64,000 bases of DNA from Herbidospora galbida. GTDB lineage: Bacteria > Actinomycetota > Actinomycetes > Streptosporangiales > Streptosporangiaceae. This document shows, in pieces, positions 47,889 through 56,799 of this stretch. Every line of letters begins with the position of its first letter. The stretch's first letter is position 1. A program made the position numbers and the translations under genes. The stretch spans positions 1-64,000 of the forward strand of contig NZ_SZQA01000039.1 in assembly GCF_005233835.1 (NCBI RefSeq), written 5' to 3'. The notes below the pieces were generated by a model, which worked only from the letters and a program-made list of their open reading frames with translations, ran no database searches and had not been told where the DNA came from.

Positions 47889-50606
47889 TCAGGCCGGTGT
47901 GCAGGTGACGGCGGGGATGGGGTTGGTCCCCGACTGGCTGGCGTTGAAGCCGAACGTGGTCGTGCCGTTCGGGTTCAGGTTGCCGTTGTAGCCGGCGTTC
48001 ACGACCGTCTGCTGCGCGCCGCTCGCGGAGTGGACGCCGTTCCAGAGCTGGGTGACGGTCTGACCGTTGGCCCAGGTCCAGCGGACGGTCCAGCCGGTGA
48101 TCGCGCTGGTGCCGCTGTTCCTGACGGTCACACTGGCGCCGAACCCGCCGGGCCACGGGTTCGTGATCGTGTACGTCGCCACGCACGCCTTACCGGGACT
48201 GGGAGACGGGGACGGCGACGGACTCGGGGAAGGCGAAGGCGAAGGTGAAGGCGACGGGCTGGGGCTGGGGCTGGGGCTCGCCGACGGGGAGGGGGACGGC
48301 GAGGGAGACGGCGACGGGGTGGGGCCGGTGCGGTCGGCGTACAGGATGCCTCTGCCGTTGGTGCCCAGGTAGACGCGGCCCCAGATCCGAGGATCGCCCG
48401 TGATGGCCTCGCCGATGTTGCCGTACTGGTGCTGGTCGTCGTTGATGCGGACCCACGTCGCGCCGGTGTCGTCGGAGCGGAAGACGCCGCGCACGCCGTC
48501 GATCTTCGCGACCAGGAAGATCGCCATGTACGACTGCCCGGGGGCCGCCTTGCCGAAGCCGACGTTGTCCGACTCCTCCACGTTGGAGATCTTCGTGAAC
48601 GACGTCCCGGAGTTGGTCGACCGCCACAGGCCCGCGCCGCCCGCCAGCCAGATGTCGCCCTCGCGCCCGGGAACCGCCTTGAACCGCGCCGTCGCGGGCA
48701 GGCCGGTCGCCGCGGAGGCGGTGAAGGTCTGGCCGCCGTTGGTGGAGACGTAGAAGCGGCCGTTGCTGAAGGCGTAGAACTTCTGCGGGTTCACCCGGTC
48801 CGATTCGACCCTCGCGCCCGACGGCACGCCGCTGGACGTCGCCCACGAGTTGCCGTACCCGACCGAGTAGACGACCGAAGCCCCGCTGTCGCCGGGAGCC
48901 CAGACGAACCGGCTGCCGTCGGCGGCCGCCGCGACGGTGCCGCCGTTGTTGATCCCGCCGGGTTCCTGGCCCTGGAACCAGTTGGCGCCGCCGTCGGTGG
49001 AGAAGGCGACGTGGTTGTCGCCGGGGCGGTCGGCCTCGGTGAAGTTGCCCACGCGGACCATCGTCGAGGGGTTGAGCTCGGCGTAGTCGAGCGAGGTCGT
49101 CGAGGTGAAGTTGGGCTGCAGGAACATCATCGGCGGCACGGCGTCGAGGTTGGTGTGCCGGAAGCCGCCGATGTCGCCCAGGCCGGAGATCAGCGGGGCC
49201 GCGCCGGTCGGCGGGCTGATCAGGTCGAGGACGGCGGTCTCCTCCAGGCCCTTGACCATCGGCTTGATGGTGAGCTGGCCGCCGGTGTCCCACAGTTTCA
49301 GGTCGGTCGAACCGTAGATGGTGGCGCCGGTGCCGTACATGAAGCGGTTGCCGTCGAAGGGGTCGATCTCCAGCGACTCGGTCATCCAGCCCAGCTTGGG
49401 CGTGACCTCCGGGGGCTGCGGGTTGGCTCCCCAGCTGAGCCACGGCGCGGAGCTGATGTCCATCTTGTAGCGGAAACTACGGTTCGGGTACGAGGTGAAG
49501 TCCCAGATCCGCGTCCAGGTGGCCCCGGAGTCGGTCGACCGCCAGAAGATCACGTCGGGCCACCAGGAGATCTGCGTGGCCACCATGATCGTGCTCGGGT
49601 TGGTCCGGTCGATGGTCAGGCCGGAGTAGCCGAAGTAGGCGTCGCCGCTGCTCGACGGGATCGGCGAGATCTGCGTCCACGTGCCGGTCGCGGTGGCGTA
49701 GCGCCAGACGTCGCCCTTGGCCCCCGAGTAGGGCCCGGCGGTGTCGGAGGTGGCGAGGTAGAGGTAGCCGTTGACGTGGTCGAGCACGCCCTTGTGCGCG
49801 ATGTAGCCGGTGGGGGTGCCGGGGAGGCGCTCCCACGTGGTGCCGCCGTTGGTCGTCCGGTAGACGGTGTTGGCCTTGTCGGCCACGCCGACGTAGATCG
49901 TCTGGGTGGCGCTGCCGGACGTGCCGGTGCGCTTGTCGAAGGTCACCCACACGACGCCGGGCTGGTGGCTGGTGTAGCCGTTGGGGTCACTCGGGTCGTC
50001 GCTGTAGTTCCCGGCGTTCGGGAAGCTGGTGACCTTGGCCCAGGTCGCGCCGTAGTCGGTGCTCCGCCACAGGCCGTTGCCCATCGGCGCGCCCAGGTAG
50101 AGCGTGGAGTTGCGGTTGGGGTCGACGGCGAGCCGCTCCCCCATGCCCCGGCCGGGCATGTTGCCGCCCATCTTGAACGGCAGCGGGGTGACCGACCACG
50201 AGTCGCCCTTGTCGCTCGACCTGAGGATGGCCCCGTTGTTGGGGTCCCAGGAGTTGGTGTACATGCCGACGGCGGCGTACACCCGGTTGGTCTGCACGGG
50301 GTCGGTCGCGATGCTGTCGACGCCGTTGTAACCCCAGTTCGTGAAGCCGACCCAGTCGAGCAGCGGCTTCCACGACGAGCCCGACTGGTCCCAGCGGTAC
50401 ATCCCGCCGATGTCGGTCCGGGCGTAGATGAGGTTGCGCTCGGTCGGGTTGAACACGATGCCCGGGACGAATCCGCCGCCGTCGATCCGCACGTTCTTGT
50501 ACGTGTACGGATCCGAGGCGACCGCCCCCGCGGGGGCCATCCGCACCACCGCCGCGACCAGGGCCAGGGCGAGGATCGCGAGCATGCTGACGATCTTTCT
50601 TCGCAT
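47889..50606 (-). CDS. Secreted GH74 xyloglucanase with CBM2
   Basis: A 905-residue secreted enzyme. Signal peptide about 1-28 (cut near AGA/VAS); two seven-bladed propeller halves of the GH74 fold (about 35-760), with the repeated Asp-box-like segments (TDxGGMYR, STDYGATW, TTNGGTTW, STDGGANW, STNGGQTF); a long Pro-Ser linker (about 765-805), and a C-terminal family 2 carbohydrate-binding module (about 806-905) with the paired Cys and Trp residues for cellulose binding. It probably cuts xyloglucan in plant walls. ATG 50606 has GGAGGAG upstream. An inverted repeat (50692-50712) upstream may be its operator. Confidence 0.93.
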   Translation of the reverse strand: MRRKIVSMLAILALALVAAVVRMAPAGAVASDPYTYKNVRIDGGGFVPGIVFNPTERNLIYARTDIGGMYRWDQSGSSWKPLLDWVGFTNWGYNGVDSIATDPVQTNRVYAAVGMYTNSWDPNNGAILRSSDKGDSWSVTPLPFKMGGNMPGRGMGERLAVDPNRNSTLYLGAPMGNGLWRSTDYGATWAKVTSFPNAGNYSDDPSDPNGYTSHQPGVVWVTFDKRTGTSGSATQTIYVGVADKANTVYRTTNGGTTWERLPGTPTGYIAHKGVLDHVNGYLYLATSDTAGPYSGAKGDVWRYATATGTWTQISPIPSSSGDAYFGYSGLTIDRTNPSTIMVATQISWWPDVIFWRSTDSGATWTRIWDFTSYPNRSFRYKMDISSAPWLSWGANPQPPEVTPKLGWMTESLEIDPFDGNRFMYGTGATIYGSTDLKLWDTGGQLTIKPMVKGLEETAVLDLISPPTGAAPLISGLGDIGGFRHTNLDAVPPMMFLQPNFTSTTSLDYAELNPSTMVRVGNFTEADRPGDNHVAFSTDGGANWFQGQEPGGINNGGTVAAAADGSRFVWAPGDSGASVVYSVGYGNSWATSSGVPSGARVESDRVNPQKFYAFSNGRFYVSTNGGQTFTASAATGLPATARFKAVPGREGDIWLAGGAGLWRSTNSGTSFTKISNVEESDNVGFGKAAPGQSYMAIFLVAKIDGVRGVFRSDDTGATWVRINDDQHQYGNIGEAITGDPRIWGRVYLGTNGRGILYADRTGPTPSPSPSPSPSPSASPSPSPSPSPSPSPSPSPSPSPSPSPSPGKACVATYTITNPWPGGFGASVTVRNSGTSAITGWTVRWTWANGQTVTQLWNGVHSASGAQQTVVNAGYNGNLNPNGTTTFGFNASQSGTNPIPAVTCTPA

Positions 50607-50691
50607 GGACGGTTTCTCCTCCGTGAATGGATAACCGGCCATGCACGATCGGGTGGGGACCCTGACCGTCCGCCGCGCGCGTGCATGGTAC

Positions 50692-50712
50692 TTGGTTTGA
50701 TTACCAAACCAA
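50692..50712. promoter_or_regulatory. Inverted repeat between GH74 and deformylase genes (candidate operator)
   Basis: TTGGTTTG (50692-50699) and CAAACCAA (50705-50712) form perfect 8-bp arms with a 5-nt spacer. It lies 86 nt before the GH74 start (leftward) and 69 nt before the deformylase start. AT-rich arms of this type resemble ROK- or LacI-type sugar operators, suggesting carbon control of the xyloglucanase (inference). Confidence 0.5.
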
Positions 50713-50780
50713 CTATCTCAGGTCCGGGCCGCTGCGACAATGAGAGAGGACCACGACCCATCACCGAGGCGGAGCACCCC

Positions 50781-51308
50781 ATGACCGGCACGGCCAGACT
50801 CATCACGATCGTCGGAAACCCCGTGCTGCACACCCCGTGCCGCCCGGTCGTGAAGTTCGACGACGAGCTAGCCCTGCTGGCCGACGACATGTTCGCGAGC
50901 ATGTACGCCGCCGAGGGCGTCGGCCTGGCCGCCAACCAGATCGGCGTGGCCCTGCGGATCTTCGTCTACGACTGCCCCGACGCCGACGAGGTCTACCAGA
51001 AGGGCGTGGTCGTCAACCCGACCCTGGAGCTGCCCGACCCCGACGACCAGGTCTTCGACGTCGGCGGCGAGGGCTGCCTGTCGGTGCCCGGCCCACGCGC
51101 CGGGCTCGGCCGCCCCGATGTGGCCACCGTCCACGGCTTCGACCTCACCGGCGCGGCGATCAGCGTGACCGGCACGGGCGTGCTGGCCCGCTGCTTCCAG
51201 CACGAGACCGACCACCTCAACGGCATCCTCTACATCGACCACCTCTCGGAGGAGGCGCGCGAGGCGGTGATGGAGGAGTTCCGCGAACTCCAGAAAGACG
51301 AGTCGTGA
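50781..51308 (+). CDS. def: Peptide deformylase
   Basis: A 175-residue deformylase. The three active-site motifs are present: GVGLAANQIG, EGCLSVPG (C99 metal ligand) and QHETDHLNG (H141, E142, H145). It removes the formyl group from new proteins using a metal ion. ATG 50781 has GGAG 7 nt upstream. Slightly shorter at the C-terminus than E. coli Def. The stop overlaps the methyltransferase start (GTGA). Confidence 0.93.
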   Translation: MTGTARLITIVGNPVLHTPCRPVVKFDDELALLADDMFASMYAAEGVGLAANQIGVALRIFVYDCPDADEVYQKGVVVNPTLELPDPDDQVFDVGGEGCLSVPGPRAGLGRPDVATVHGFDLTGAAISVTGTGVLARCFQHETDHLNGILYIDHLSEEAREAVMEEFRELQKDES

Positions 51309-51880
51309 ACTGGGACCCCGACTGGGACCGTGAGGCCGCCACCTTCGACGACGAGCCCGACCACGGCCTGCGCGACCCGGCCGTGAGAGCGGCCTGGGCC
51401 GGCCGCCTGGCGGCCTGGCTCCCGCCCGCGCCCGCCGACGTCTTCGACGCGGGCTGCGGCACGGGCTCCCTGACCCTGCTCACAGCGGAAATGGGTCACC
51501 GGCCGGTCGGCGTCGACCGGTCGGCCGAGATGGTGAAGCGGGCCCGCCGCAAGCTGGCCGAGGCCGGGTACACGCCCGAGATCATGGTCGGCGACGCCGA
51601 CGACCCGCCGGGCCACTTCGACGTCGTCCTCTGCCGCCACCTCCTGTGGGTCTTCGACGACCCGGCAGCCGTGCTGCGCGGGTGGGTCGCGAGCCTGCGC
51701 CCCGACGGCCGCCTCGTCCTGGTCGAGGGCCGCTGGGGCGCTGCCGGGATAAGGGCCGAGGACCTGGTCGGCATGGTCCGGCCCCTGGTCAGGGAGGTCA
51801 CGGTCGAGCCGCTGCCCGACCCCGCGTTGTGGGGCCGGCCGATCCACGACGAGAGATACGCCGTGGTCGCCCTCCCCTAG
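51305..51880 (+). CDS. SAM-dependent methyltransferase
   Basis: A 191-residue class I methyltransferase: motif I is VFDAGCGTGSLTLL, motif II VGVDRSAEMV, and the later block VVLCRHLLWVFDD. The N-terminal WDREAATFDDEPDHGL resembles small-molecule methyltransferases. GTG 51305 overlaps the deformylase stop by 4 nt. Substrate unknown. Confidence 0.88.
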   Translation: MNWDPDWDREAATFDDEPDHGLRDPAVRAAWAGRLAAWLPPAPADVFDAGCGTGSLTLLTAEMGHRPVGVDRSAEMVKRARRKLAEAGYTPEIMVGDADDPPGHFDVVLCRHLLWVFDDPAAVLRGWVASLRPDGRLVLVEGRWGAAGIRAEDLVGMVRPLVREVTVEPLPDPALWGRPIHDERYAVVALP

Positions 51881-51908
51881 CGGCCGTCGATAGAACATAA
51901 TTCGGTAC

Positions 51909-52733
51909 ATGACGAGAGCATTGGTTCTGGGCGGCGGGGGCATCGCCGGCATCGCCTGGGAAGCGGGGATTGTCACCGGCCTGCGCCGCGAGGGCGTCGA
52001 TCTGGGGGCCGCCGACACGATCATCGGCACGTCCGCCGGTTCCGTCGTCGGCACCCTCATCGCCACCGGCGCCGACCTGGAGCAGGCCGTCGCGCGGCAG
52101 AGCACGTCCGACCACGGGCCCCGCCCCGCCGTCGACATGGCGCCGGTCATGCAGGCGTTCGGGATTCTCTTCGATCCCAGCATCGACCCGAAGGAGGCCC
52201 GCCGGAGGGTCGGCGAGCTCGCCCTGGCCCTCCCCGTGGTCGACGGCATGGCCCGGATCGAGTCGCTCGGCGACCGGCTCCCGGTGAAGGTGTGGCCCGA
52301 GCGCGACCTCCAGGTCACCGCCGTCGACGCCGCCACCGGCCAGTTCGTCGTCTGGACCCGCGAGTCGGGCGTCGAGCTCACCCTGGCCGTCGCCTCCAGT
52401 TGCGCCGTCCCGTGCGTCTACCCGCCGGTCGAGATCAACGGGGCCCGCTACATGGACGGCGGCGTCCGCAGCGGCACCAACGCCGACCTGGCCAGGGGCG
52501 CCGACACGGTCGTCGTGCTCGAACCGCTCACCGGCATGGTCCCGCCCGAGCGCCTGGCCCGGGAGCTGAAGAAGACCGGCGCGTCGAGCACCGTGTCGAT
52601 CGGCCCCGACGAGGCGGCCAAGGCCGTGTTCGGCAGCAACGTCCTCGACCCGGGCCTGTGGGCCCCCGCCTTCAAGGCCGGCCTCGCCCAGGCGCCCTCG
52701 GTCGCCGCGGGGGTCGGCGAGGTCTGGGACTGA
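51909..52733 (+). CDS. Patatin-like phospholipase
   Basis: A 274-residue patatin. GGGGIAGIAWEAG is the oxyanion loop, S42 in IIGTSAGSV the nucleophile, and D in YMDGGVRSGTN the second catalytic residue. Only 28 nt separate it from the methyltransferase gene. Probably cytoplasmic; target lipid unknown. Confidence 0.9.
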   Translation: MTRALVLGGGGIAGIAWEAGIVTGLRREGVDLGAADTIIGTSAGSVVGTLIATGADLEQAVARQSTSDHGPRPAVDMAPVMQAFGILFDPSIDPKEARRRVGELALALPVVDGMARIESLGDRLPVKVWPERDLQVTAVDAATGQFVVWTRESGVELTLAVASSCAVPCVYPPVEINGARYMDGGVRSGTNADLARGADTVVVLEPLTGMVPPERLARELKKTGASSTVSIGPDEAAKAVFGSNVLDPGLWAPAFKAGLAQAPSVAAGVGEVWD

Positions 52734-52762
52734 GAGCCTCTTTTCCGGCAAGTATGAGGCGC

Positions 52763-53185
52763 ATGAGCAACCCGACTGACGGCGACATCCGCGAGATCAA
52801 CCGCAAGACGATCGAGGAGTTCCGCGCCCACAAGGGCGGTGGCCCCTTCGAGGGCCGCGCCCTGCTGATCCTGACCACCCGTGGCCGCGTCACGGGCCGC
52901 CCCCACACGACCCCGATGATGTACGTCCTGGAGGGCGACCACCTCCTGGTCATGGCCTCGGCCGCGGGCGCCCCGGAGGACCCGGAGTGGTTCCGCAACC
53001 TCCTCAAGACCCCGGAGGTCACCGTCGAGGTCGGCGACCAGGTCTACATCGCCACGGCCCGCCCGACGGAAGGGGCCGAGTACGACGCGCTGTGGTCGCA
53101 GATCAAGAAGAACTTCCCGTTCTTCTCCGAACACGAGAAGGCGGCCGGCCGCAAGATCCCGGTCGTCGCACTGGAACGCAACTGA
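52763..53185 (+). CDS. F420-type (deazaflavin) nitroreductase family oxidoreductase
   Basis: A 140-residue protein of the Ddn/PNPOx-like split-barrel family: LLILTTRGRVTGRPHTTPMMYV is the core strand pair, and WFRNLLKTPEVTVEVGDQVY the second. Members reduce quinones or nitro compounds with F420H2. ATG 52763 is used; an in-frame ATG 9 nt upstream is possible. A hairpin terminator follows. Confidence 0.88.
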   Translation: MSNPTDGDIREINRKTIEEFRAHKGGGPFEGRALLILTTRGRVTGRPHTTPMMYVLEGDHLLVMASAAGAPEDPEWFRNLLKTPEVTVEVGDQVYIATARPTEGAEYDALWSQIKKNFPFFSEHEKAAGRKIPVVALERN

Positions 53186-53197
53186 ACAGGATTCAAA

Positions 53198-53221
53198 GGC
53201 TCCCCTCACGGCGGGGGAGCC
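53198..53221 (+). terminator. Hairpin after F420-type oxidoreductase
   Basis: GGCTCCCC (53198-53205) pairs with GGGGAGCC (53214-53221) around an 8-nt loop, 13 nt after the stop; a short T-containing stretch (ATTGTC) follows. This marks the boundary of the lower-GC region. Confidence 0.65.
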
Positions 53222-53316
53222 ATTGTCGTCTACGCACCGCCGGACAGGATCTCGCCAATCGTGTAGCACCAATAACGAAGTTCAGTGTCATATGGCGCAT
53301 GGACTAGAATCCGCCC

Positions 53317-54828
53317 ATGGCCGACGGCGAGAGACCATCCGATCCACGGGTCAAGCGATGGCTACATCTATTGAAGCAGCGCGCAACGATCCAGATCGAT
53401 TCCGTGAAGATAATCGAGTCGAATGTCTTCGAGCCACAGGTCATCTCATTCGACCGGGCGACCGCCATTGTCGGCTATCACGGAACCGGCAAGACGGTCC
53501 TCGCACGTATGCTCGAGGTCGCCTTCGGCTACCGCTCGCCAGGCCACACGCCTCCCTTGTTCGTCAATCATGATTCCGACATGGAAGTCAATGGCATTTT
53601 AACGGGAATCATCGATGTCACGCTGTCCACCGGCGCGACGAAGACGACCAGAACCATCGACCTGTCGTGGGGAGGAGGTCAACGGCGACAGGCGTGGGGT
53701 GAACAAATCCCGCACACCTGGGATGTGACATACGCAAGCGCCGTGACGGCCTTCGATGATCTGGTCTTGATGTATCAAGAATATCCACGCATCACGAAGT
53801 TCACGAGCGAGGAATTCCCACCCTTCAGTCTCAGCCGCGCCGACCTGAACGGCATCAAGAACATACTTGGCCGTCACTACGAAAGCGTAGTGGTCAACCC
53901 CGTCGTCGTCAGCGGGACGAAGGACAGCCCCTTGGACTACTGTCCCTATGTCGTGGCCGAGACGCCATACGGCACCGTCGACTCCGGCAAGATGAGCTTG
54001 GGCGAGATCTGGGTGCACTTCGTACTCAATTGGGTCATGCGCCAGGAGGGCAGCGCTTTCGTCATCGACGAACCCGAGAGTTTCCTGTCCAACCTCGGGC
54101 AGAGACCTTTTATCGACGAGATGGCGAGAAGCGCGCTGGCAAGCGACAGCCAGTTCATCGTGGCGACCCACTCCGAGCAGATCCTGAGCCGCTTCCCCCT
54201 CGACAACATCAGGATGTGCGTGAGAACGGACGGCAAGGTGAGAGTCATCGCCCCTACCTCTCGCACACAAATTCGTGATGCCGTGGGTGTCGACACTCCA
54301 CTACGCGCATTCGTCCTCGTCGAAGACGATTTCGCCGCCCTCCTGCTCCGCGCCATGTGCGCCGAAATCGCCCCCTGGGTGCTACGCGAGGCCGAAGTCA
54401 TCGCTTCGGGAGGCGCTGCCGAAGTGGTCGCCGCTCTGCGTGCGTTCAGAACATCGTCCCGCATCGGCTCCATCGCCATCCTTGACGGTGACCAACGGCA
54501 ATCATCGGTCACCAAGAAGGCTGCACCGGGGTTGTTCTACTTCCCCGGAACAGGCGATCCCGAGCAAGAACTCCTGAATGCAGTCGAGGCGGGCGGAGCA
54601 ACCGTCGCAAAACTACTCGGCCGACCAAGTGGAGACATCGTCGCGGCACTGACGTCAACCGCCCACCTGGATCACCAATATCAATTGCGGGCGTTCTCAG
54701 AACGCCTCGGCCTGCAATTCGACTTCGTCATTCAGATGCTGGTGCGCCTCTGGATGCGTAAGCCTGGGGTCAGACGCCAAGCGCAGAGCATAGCGACCGC
54801 ACTGGAAGACGCGACATCCGGCATGTGA
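53317..54828 (+). CDS. OLD-family-like ATPase with TOPRIM-like C-terminus
   Basis: A 503-residue ABC/SMC-like ATPase. Walker A is GYHGTGKT (53-60), a signature-like KMSLGE (225-230), Walker B VIDEPES (249-255) and switch H285 in ATHSEQ. The C-terminal third fits a TOPRIM fold, with E336 in LVEDDFA and D390/D392 in ILDGDQ as possible metal ligands. Overcoming-lysogenization-defect nucleases have this layout and often act in phage defence. Codon use is visibly different from all neighbours: many A/T-ending codons and a rare TTA (L95, at 53599). The gene stands alone, without an adjoining UvrD-like partner (as in Gabija systems) or DNA methylase. Defence function is inference. Confidence 0.85.
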   Translation: MADGERPSDPRVKRWLHLLKQRATIQIDSVKIIESNVFEPQVISFDRATAIVGYHGTGKTVLARMLEVAFGYRSPGHTPPLFVNHDSDMEVNGILTGIIDVTLSTGATKTTRTIDLSWGGGQRRQAWGEQIPHTWDVTYASAVTAFDDLVLMYQEYPRITKFTSEEFPPFSLSRADLNGIKNILGRHYESVVVNPVVVSGTKDSPLDYCPYVVAETPYGTVDSGKMSLGEIWVHFVLNWVMRQEGSAFVIDEPESFLSNLGQRPFIDEMARSALASDSQFIVATHSEQILSRFPLDNIRMCVRTDGKVRVIAPTSRTQIRDAVGVDTPLRAFVLVEDDFAALLLRAMCAEIAPWVLREAEVIASGGAAEVVAALRAFRTSSRIGSIAILDGDQRQSSVTKKAAPGLFYFPGTGDPEQELLNAVEAGGATVAKLLGRPSGDIVAALTSTAHLDHQYQLRAFSERLGLQFDFVIQMLVRLWMRKPGVRRQAQSIATALEDATSGM

Positions 54829-54890
54829 TCGACTTATCGATCGGACTGCGGCGCGCGTGACACGGTGAACTCCCGGGGTAGCGGGGGGCC

Positions 54891-56555
54891 GTGCTCGCTC
54901 TTGCTCCCCAGGACCTCCGCCTGGATGTCAACGCGCTGGACTACCTGATCCTGGCGCTCTACTTCGCCGTCGTGGTGGGCATCGGATTCGCCGCCCGCCG
55001 CGCCATCCGCTCCTCCAGCGACTTCTTCCTCGCCGGGCGTGCCCTGCCCGCGTGGATCACGGGTCTCGCGTTCGTCTCCGCCAACCTCGGGGCGATCGAG
55101 ATTCTTGGCATGGCCGCCAACGGAGCCCAGTACGGCCTCATGACCGTGCACTACTACTGGATCGGCGCCATTCCGGCCATGGTGTTCCTCGGCATCGTGA
55201 TGATGCCGTTCTACTACCGGTCGAAGGTGCACAGCGTGCCGGAGTTCCTCCGGCGCAGGTTCAATCCGGCCACGCAGCTGTTCAACGCCATCGCCTTCGC
55301 CGTCGCGCAGGTGCTGATCGCGGGGATCAACCTCTACGCGCTGGCGCTCGTGATGGAGGCGCTGCTCGGCTGGCCCCTCTGGCTGTCGGTGATCGTGTCG
55401 GCGGCGATCGTGCTGGCGTACATCACCCTGGGTGGCCTTTCCTCGGCCATCTACAACGAGGTCATGCAGTTCTTCGTGATCATCGCGGGGCTGGTCCCGG
55501 TGGTCGTGCTGGGGCTGATCCGGGTCGGCGGGTTCGAGGGGCTCGGGCAGAAGGTGCGGGAGAGCGTGCTCGGCGACGGGGCGCTGCACACCTGGTCGAA
55601 CACCGCGACGACCGACAACCCGCTCGGGGCCAACTGGATCGGGATCGTGTTCGGGCTCGGGTTCGTGCTGTCGTTCGGTTACTGGACGACCAACTTCGCC
55701 GAGGTGCAGCGCGGGCTGTCAGCGCGGAACACCAACGCGGCGCGGCTGACGCCGATCGTGGCGGCCTATCCGAAGCTGCTGATCCCGGTCGTCACCGTGA
55801 TCCCGGGCCTGATCGCCCTGGTGCTCTTCTCGAACCTCGGCAAGGACGGCGGGCCCGAGTACAACTACGCGATCCCGCTGCTCATGAACGAGTTCCTGCC
55901 CAACGGCGTGCTCGGCGTCGCGGTCACGGGCCTGCTCGCCTCGTTCATGGCCGGCATGGCGGCCAACATCTCGGGGTTCAACACCGTGTTCACGTATGAC
56001 ATCTGGAAGGGTCACGTGAACGGGGAGAAGTCCGACGAGTTCTATGTACGACTGGGGCGCATCGCCACCATCGGCGGTGTGGTCGCCGGGATCGGCACCG
56101 CGTTCATCGCGGCCGGGTTCTCGAACATCATGAACTACCTCCAGGCGCTGTTCGCCTTCTTCAACGCGCCCCTGTTCGCGACGTTCATCATCGGCCTGTT
56201 CTGGAAGCGGATGACCCCGTGGGCCGGCTTCTGGGGCATCATCGCGGGCACCCTGGCGGCGTTCGCGGTCTACATCCCCTACCGCGCCGGGATCCTGGAC
56301 CTCGGCACCGACCTCAACGCCTCGTTCGTCGCGGCGGGCGCCGCGTTCCTGGTCGACGCGGTCATCTCGGTCGTGATCACGCTGGTCACCACGCCCAAGC
56401 CGGAGGAAGAGCTCCGGGGTCTGGTGTACGGCCTGACCGACGTCGACCTCAAGGACGACTCCATCGCCGGGGACAAGGCGTGGTACCGCTCCCCCGTGAT
56501 CCTCGGCTCCGGCGCGCTGGTCCTGGCCGCCGCCTTCTACCTGCCTTTCCTGTAA
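54891..56555 (+). CDS. Sodium:solute symporter (SGLT-like)
   Basis: A 554-residue membrane transporter with about 13-14 helices. The N-terminal YFAVVVGIGFAARR, FFLAGRALPAWITG and the helix ANLGAIEILGMAANGA match sugar-type SSS proteins such as vSGLT. It imports a sugar or related solute with sodium ions. GTG 54891 follows a run of G. It is followed 10 nt later by a tiny membrane protein gene with a perfect ribosome site. Confidence 0.9.
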   Translation: MLALAPQDLRLDVNALDYLILALYFAVVVGIGFAARRAIRSSSDFFLAGRALPAWITGLAFVSANLGAIEILGMAANGAQYGLMTVHYYWIGAIPAMVFLGIVMMPFYYRSKVHSVPEFLRRRFNPATQLFNAIAFAVAQVLIAGINLYALALVMEALLGWPLWLSVIVSAAIVLAYITLGGLSSAIYNEVMQFFVIIAGLVPVVVLGLIRVGGFEGLGQKVRESVLGDGALHTWSNTATTDNPLGANWIGIVFGLGFVLSFGYWTTNFAEVQRGLSARNTNAARLTPIVAAYPKLLIPVVTVIPGLIALVLFSNLGKDGGPEYNYAIPLLMNEFLPNGVLGVAVTGLLASFMAGMAANISGFNTVFTYDIWKGHVNGEKSDEFYVRLGRIATIGGVVAGIGTAFIAAGFSNIMNYLQALFAFFNAPLFATFIIGLFWKRMTPWAGFWGIIAGTLAAFAVYIPYRAGILDLGTDLNASFVAAGAAFLVDAVISVVITLVTTPKPEEELRGLVYGLTDVDLKDDSIAGDKAWYRSPVILGSGALVLAAAFYLPFL

Positions 56556-56565
56556 GGAGGACGCG

Positions 56566-56799
56566 ATGCTGTTCGACATCCGCCGCATCCTGGGCGGCCT
56601 GTTCGCCGTCTACGGCGTGATCCTGGTCGTCGTCGGCCTCCTCGACGGGGCCGAGGAGATCGCCAAGGCCGAGGGGGTGCGGATCAACCTGTGGACCGGG
56701 ATCGGGATGCTGGTGCTGGCCGCGATCTTCCTGGTGTGGGAGCGGCTGCGGCCCAAGGACGTGCCCGACCCCTCCGACGACGCCTCAGGTGATGCCTAG
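56566..56799 (+). CDS. Small two-helix membrane protein
   Basis: A 77-residue protein with two helices (about 6-27 and 43-60), short loops with acidic residues, and a charged C-terminal tail. TAAGGAGGACGCG before the ATG gives a strong ribosome site. Always-adjacent small membrane partners are known for some SSS transporters, so it may be an accessory subunit (inference). The end overlaps the convergent binding-protein gene by 15 nt. Confidence 0.75.
   Translation: MLFDIRRILGGLFAVYGVILVVVGLLDGAEEIAKAEGVRINLWTGIGMLVLAAIFLVWERLRPKDVPDPSDDASGDA

Noticed and set aside
48196-48330. Dense short repeats that could be a tandem repeat or CRISPR-like array
   Set aside because: They encode the Pro-Ser linker between GH74 and CBM2; spacers are not unique and units are 6-9 nt.
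48429-51308. Long open frame on the plus strand opposite the GH74 gene
   Set aside because: Composition is that of an antisense shadow; only its last part, starting at 50781, is the real deformylase.
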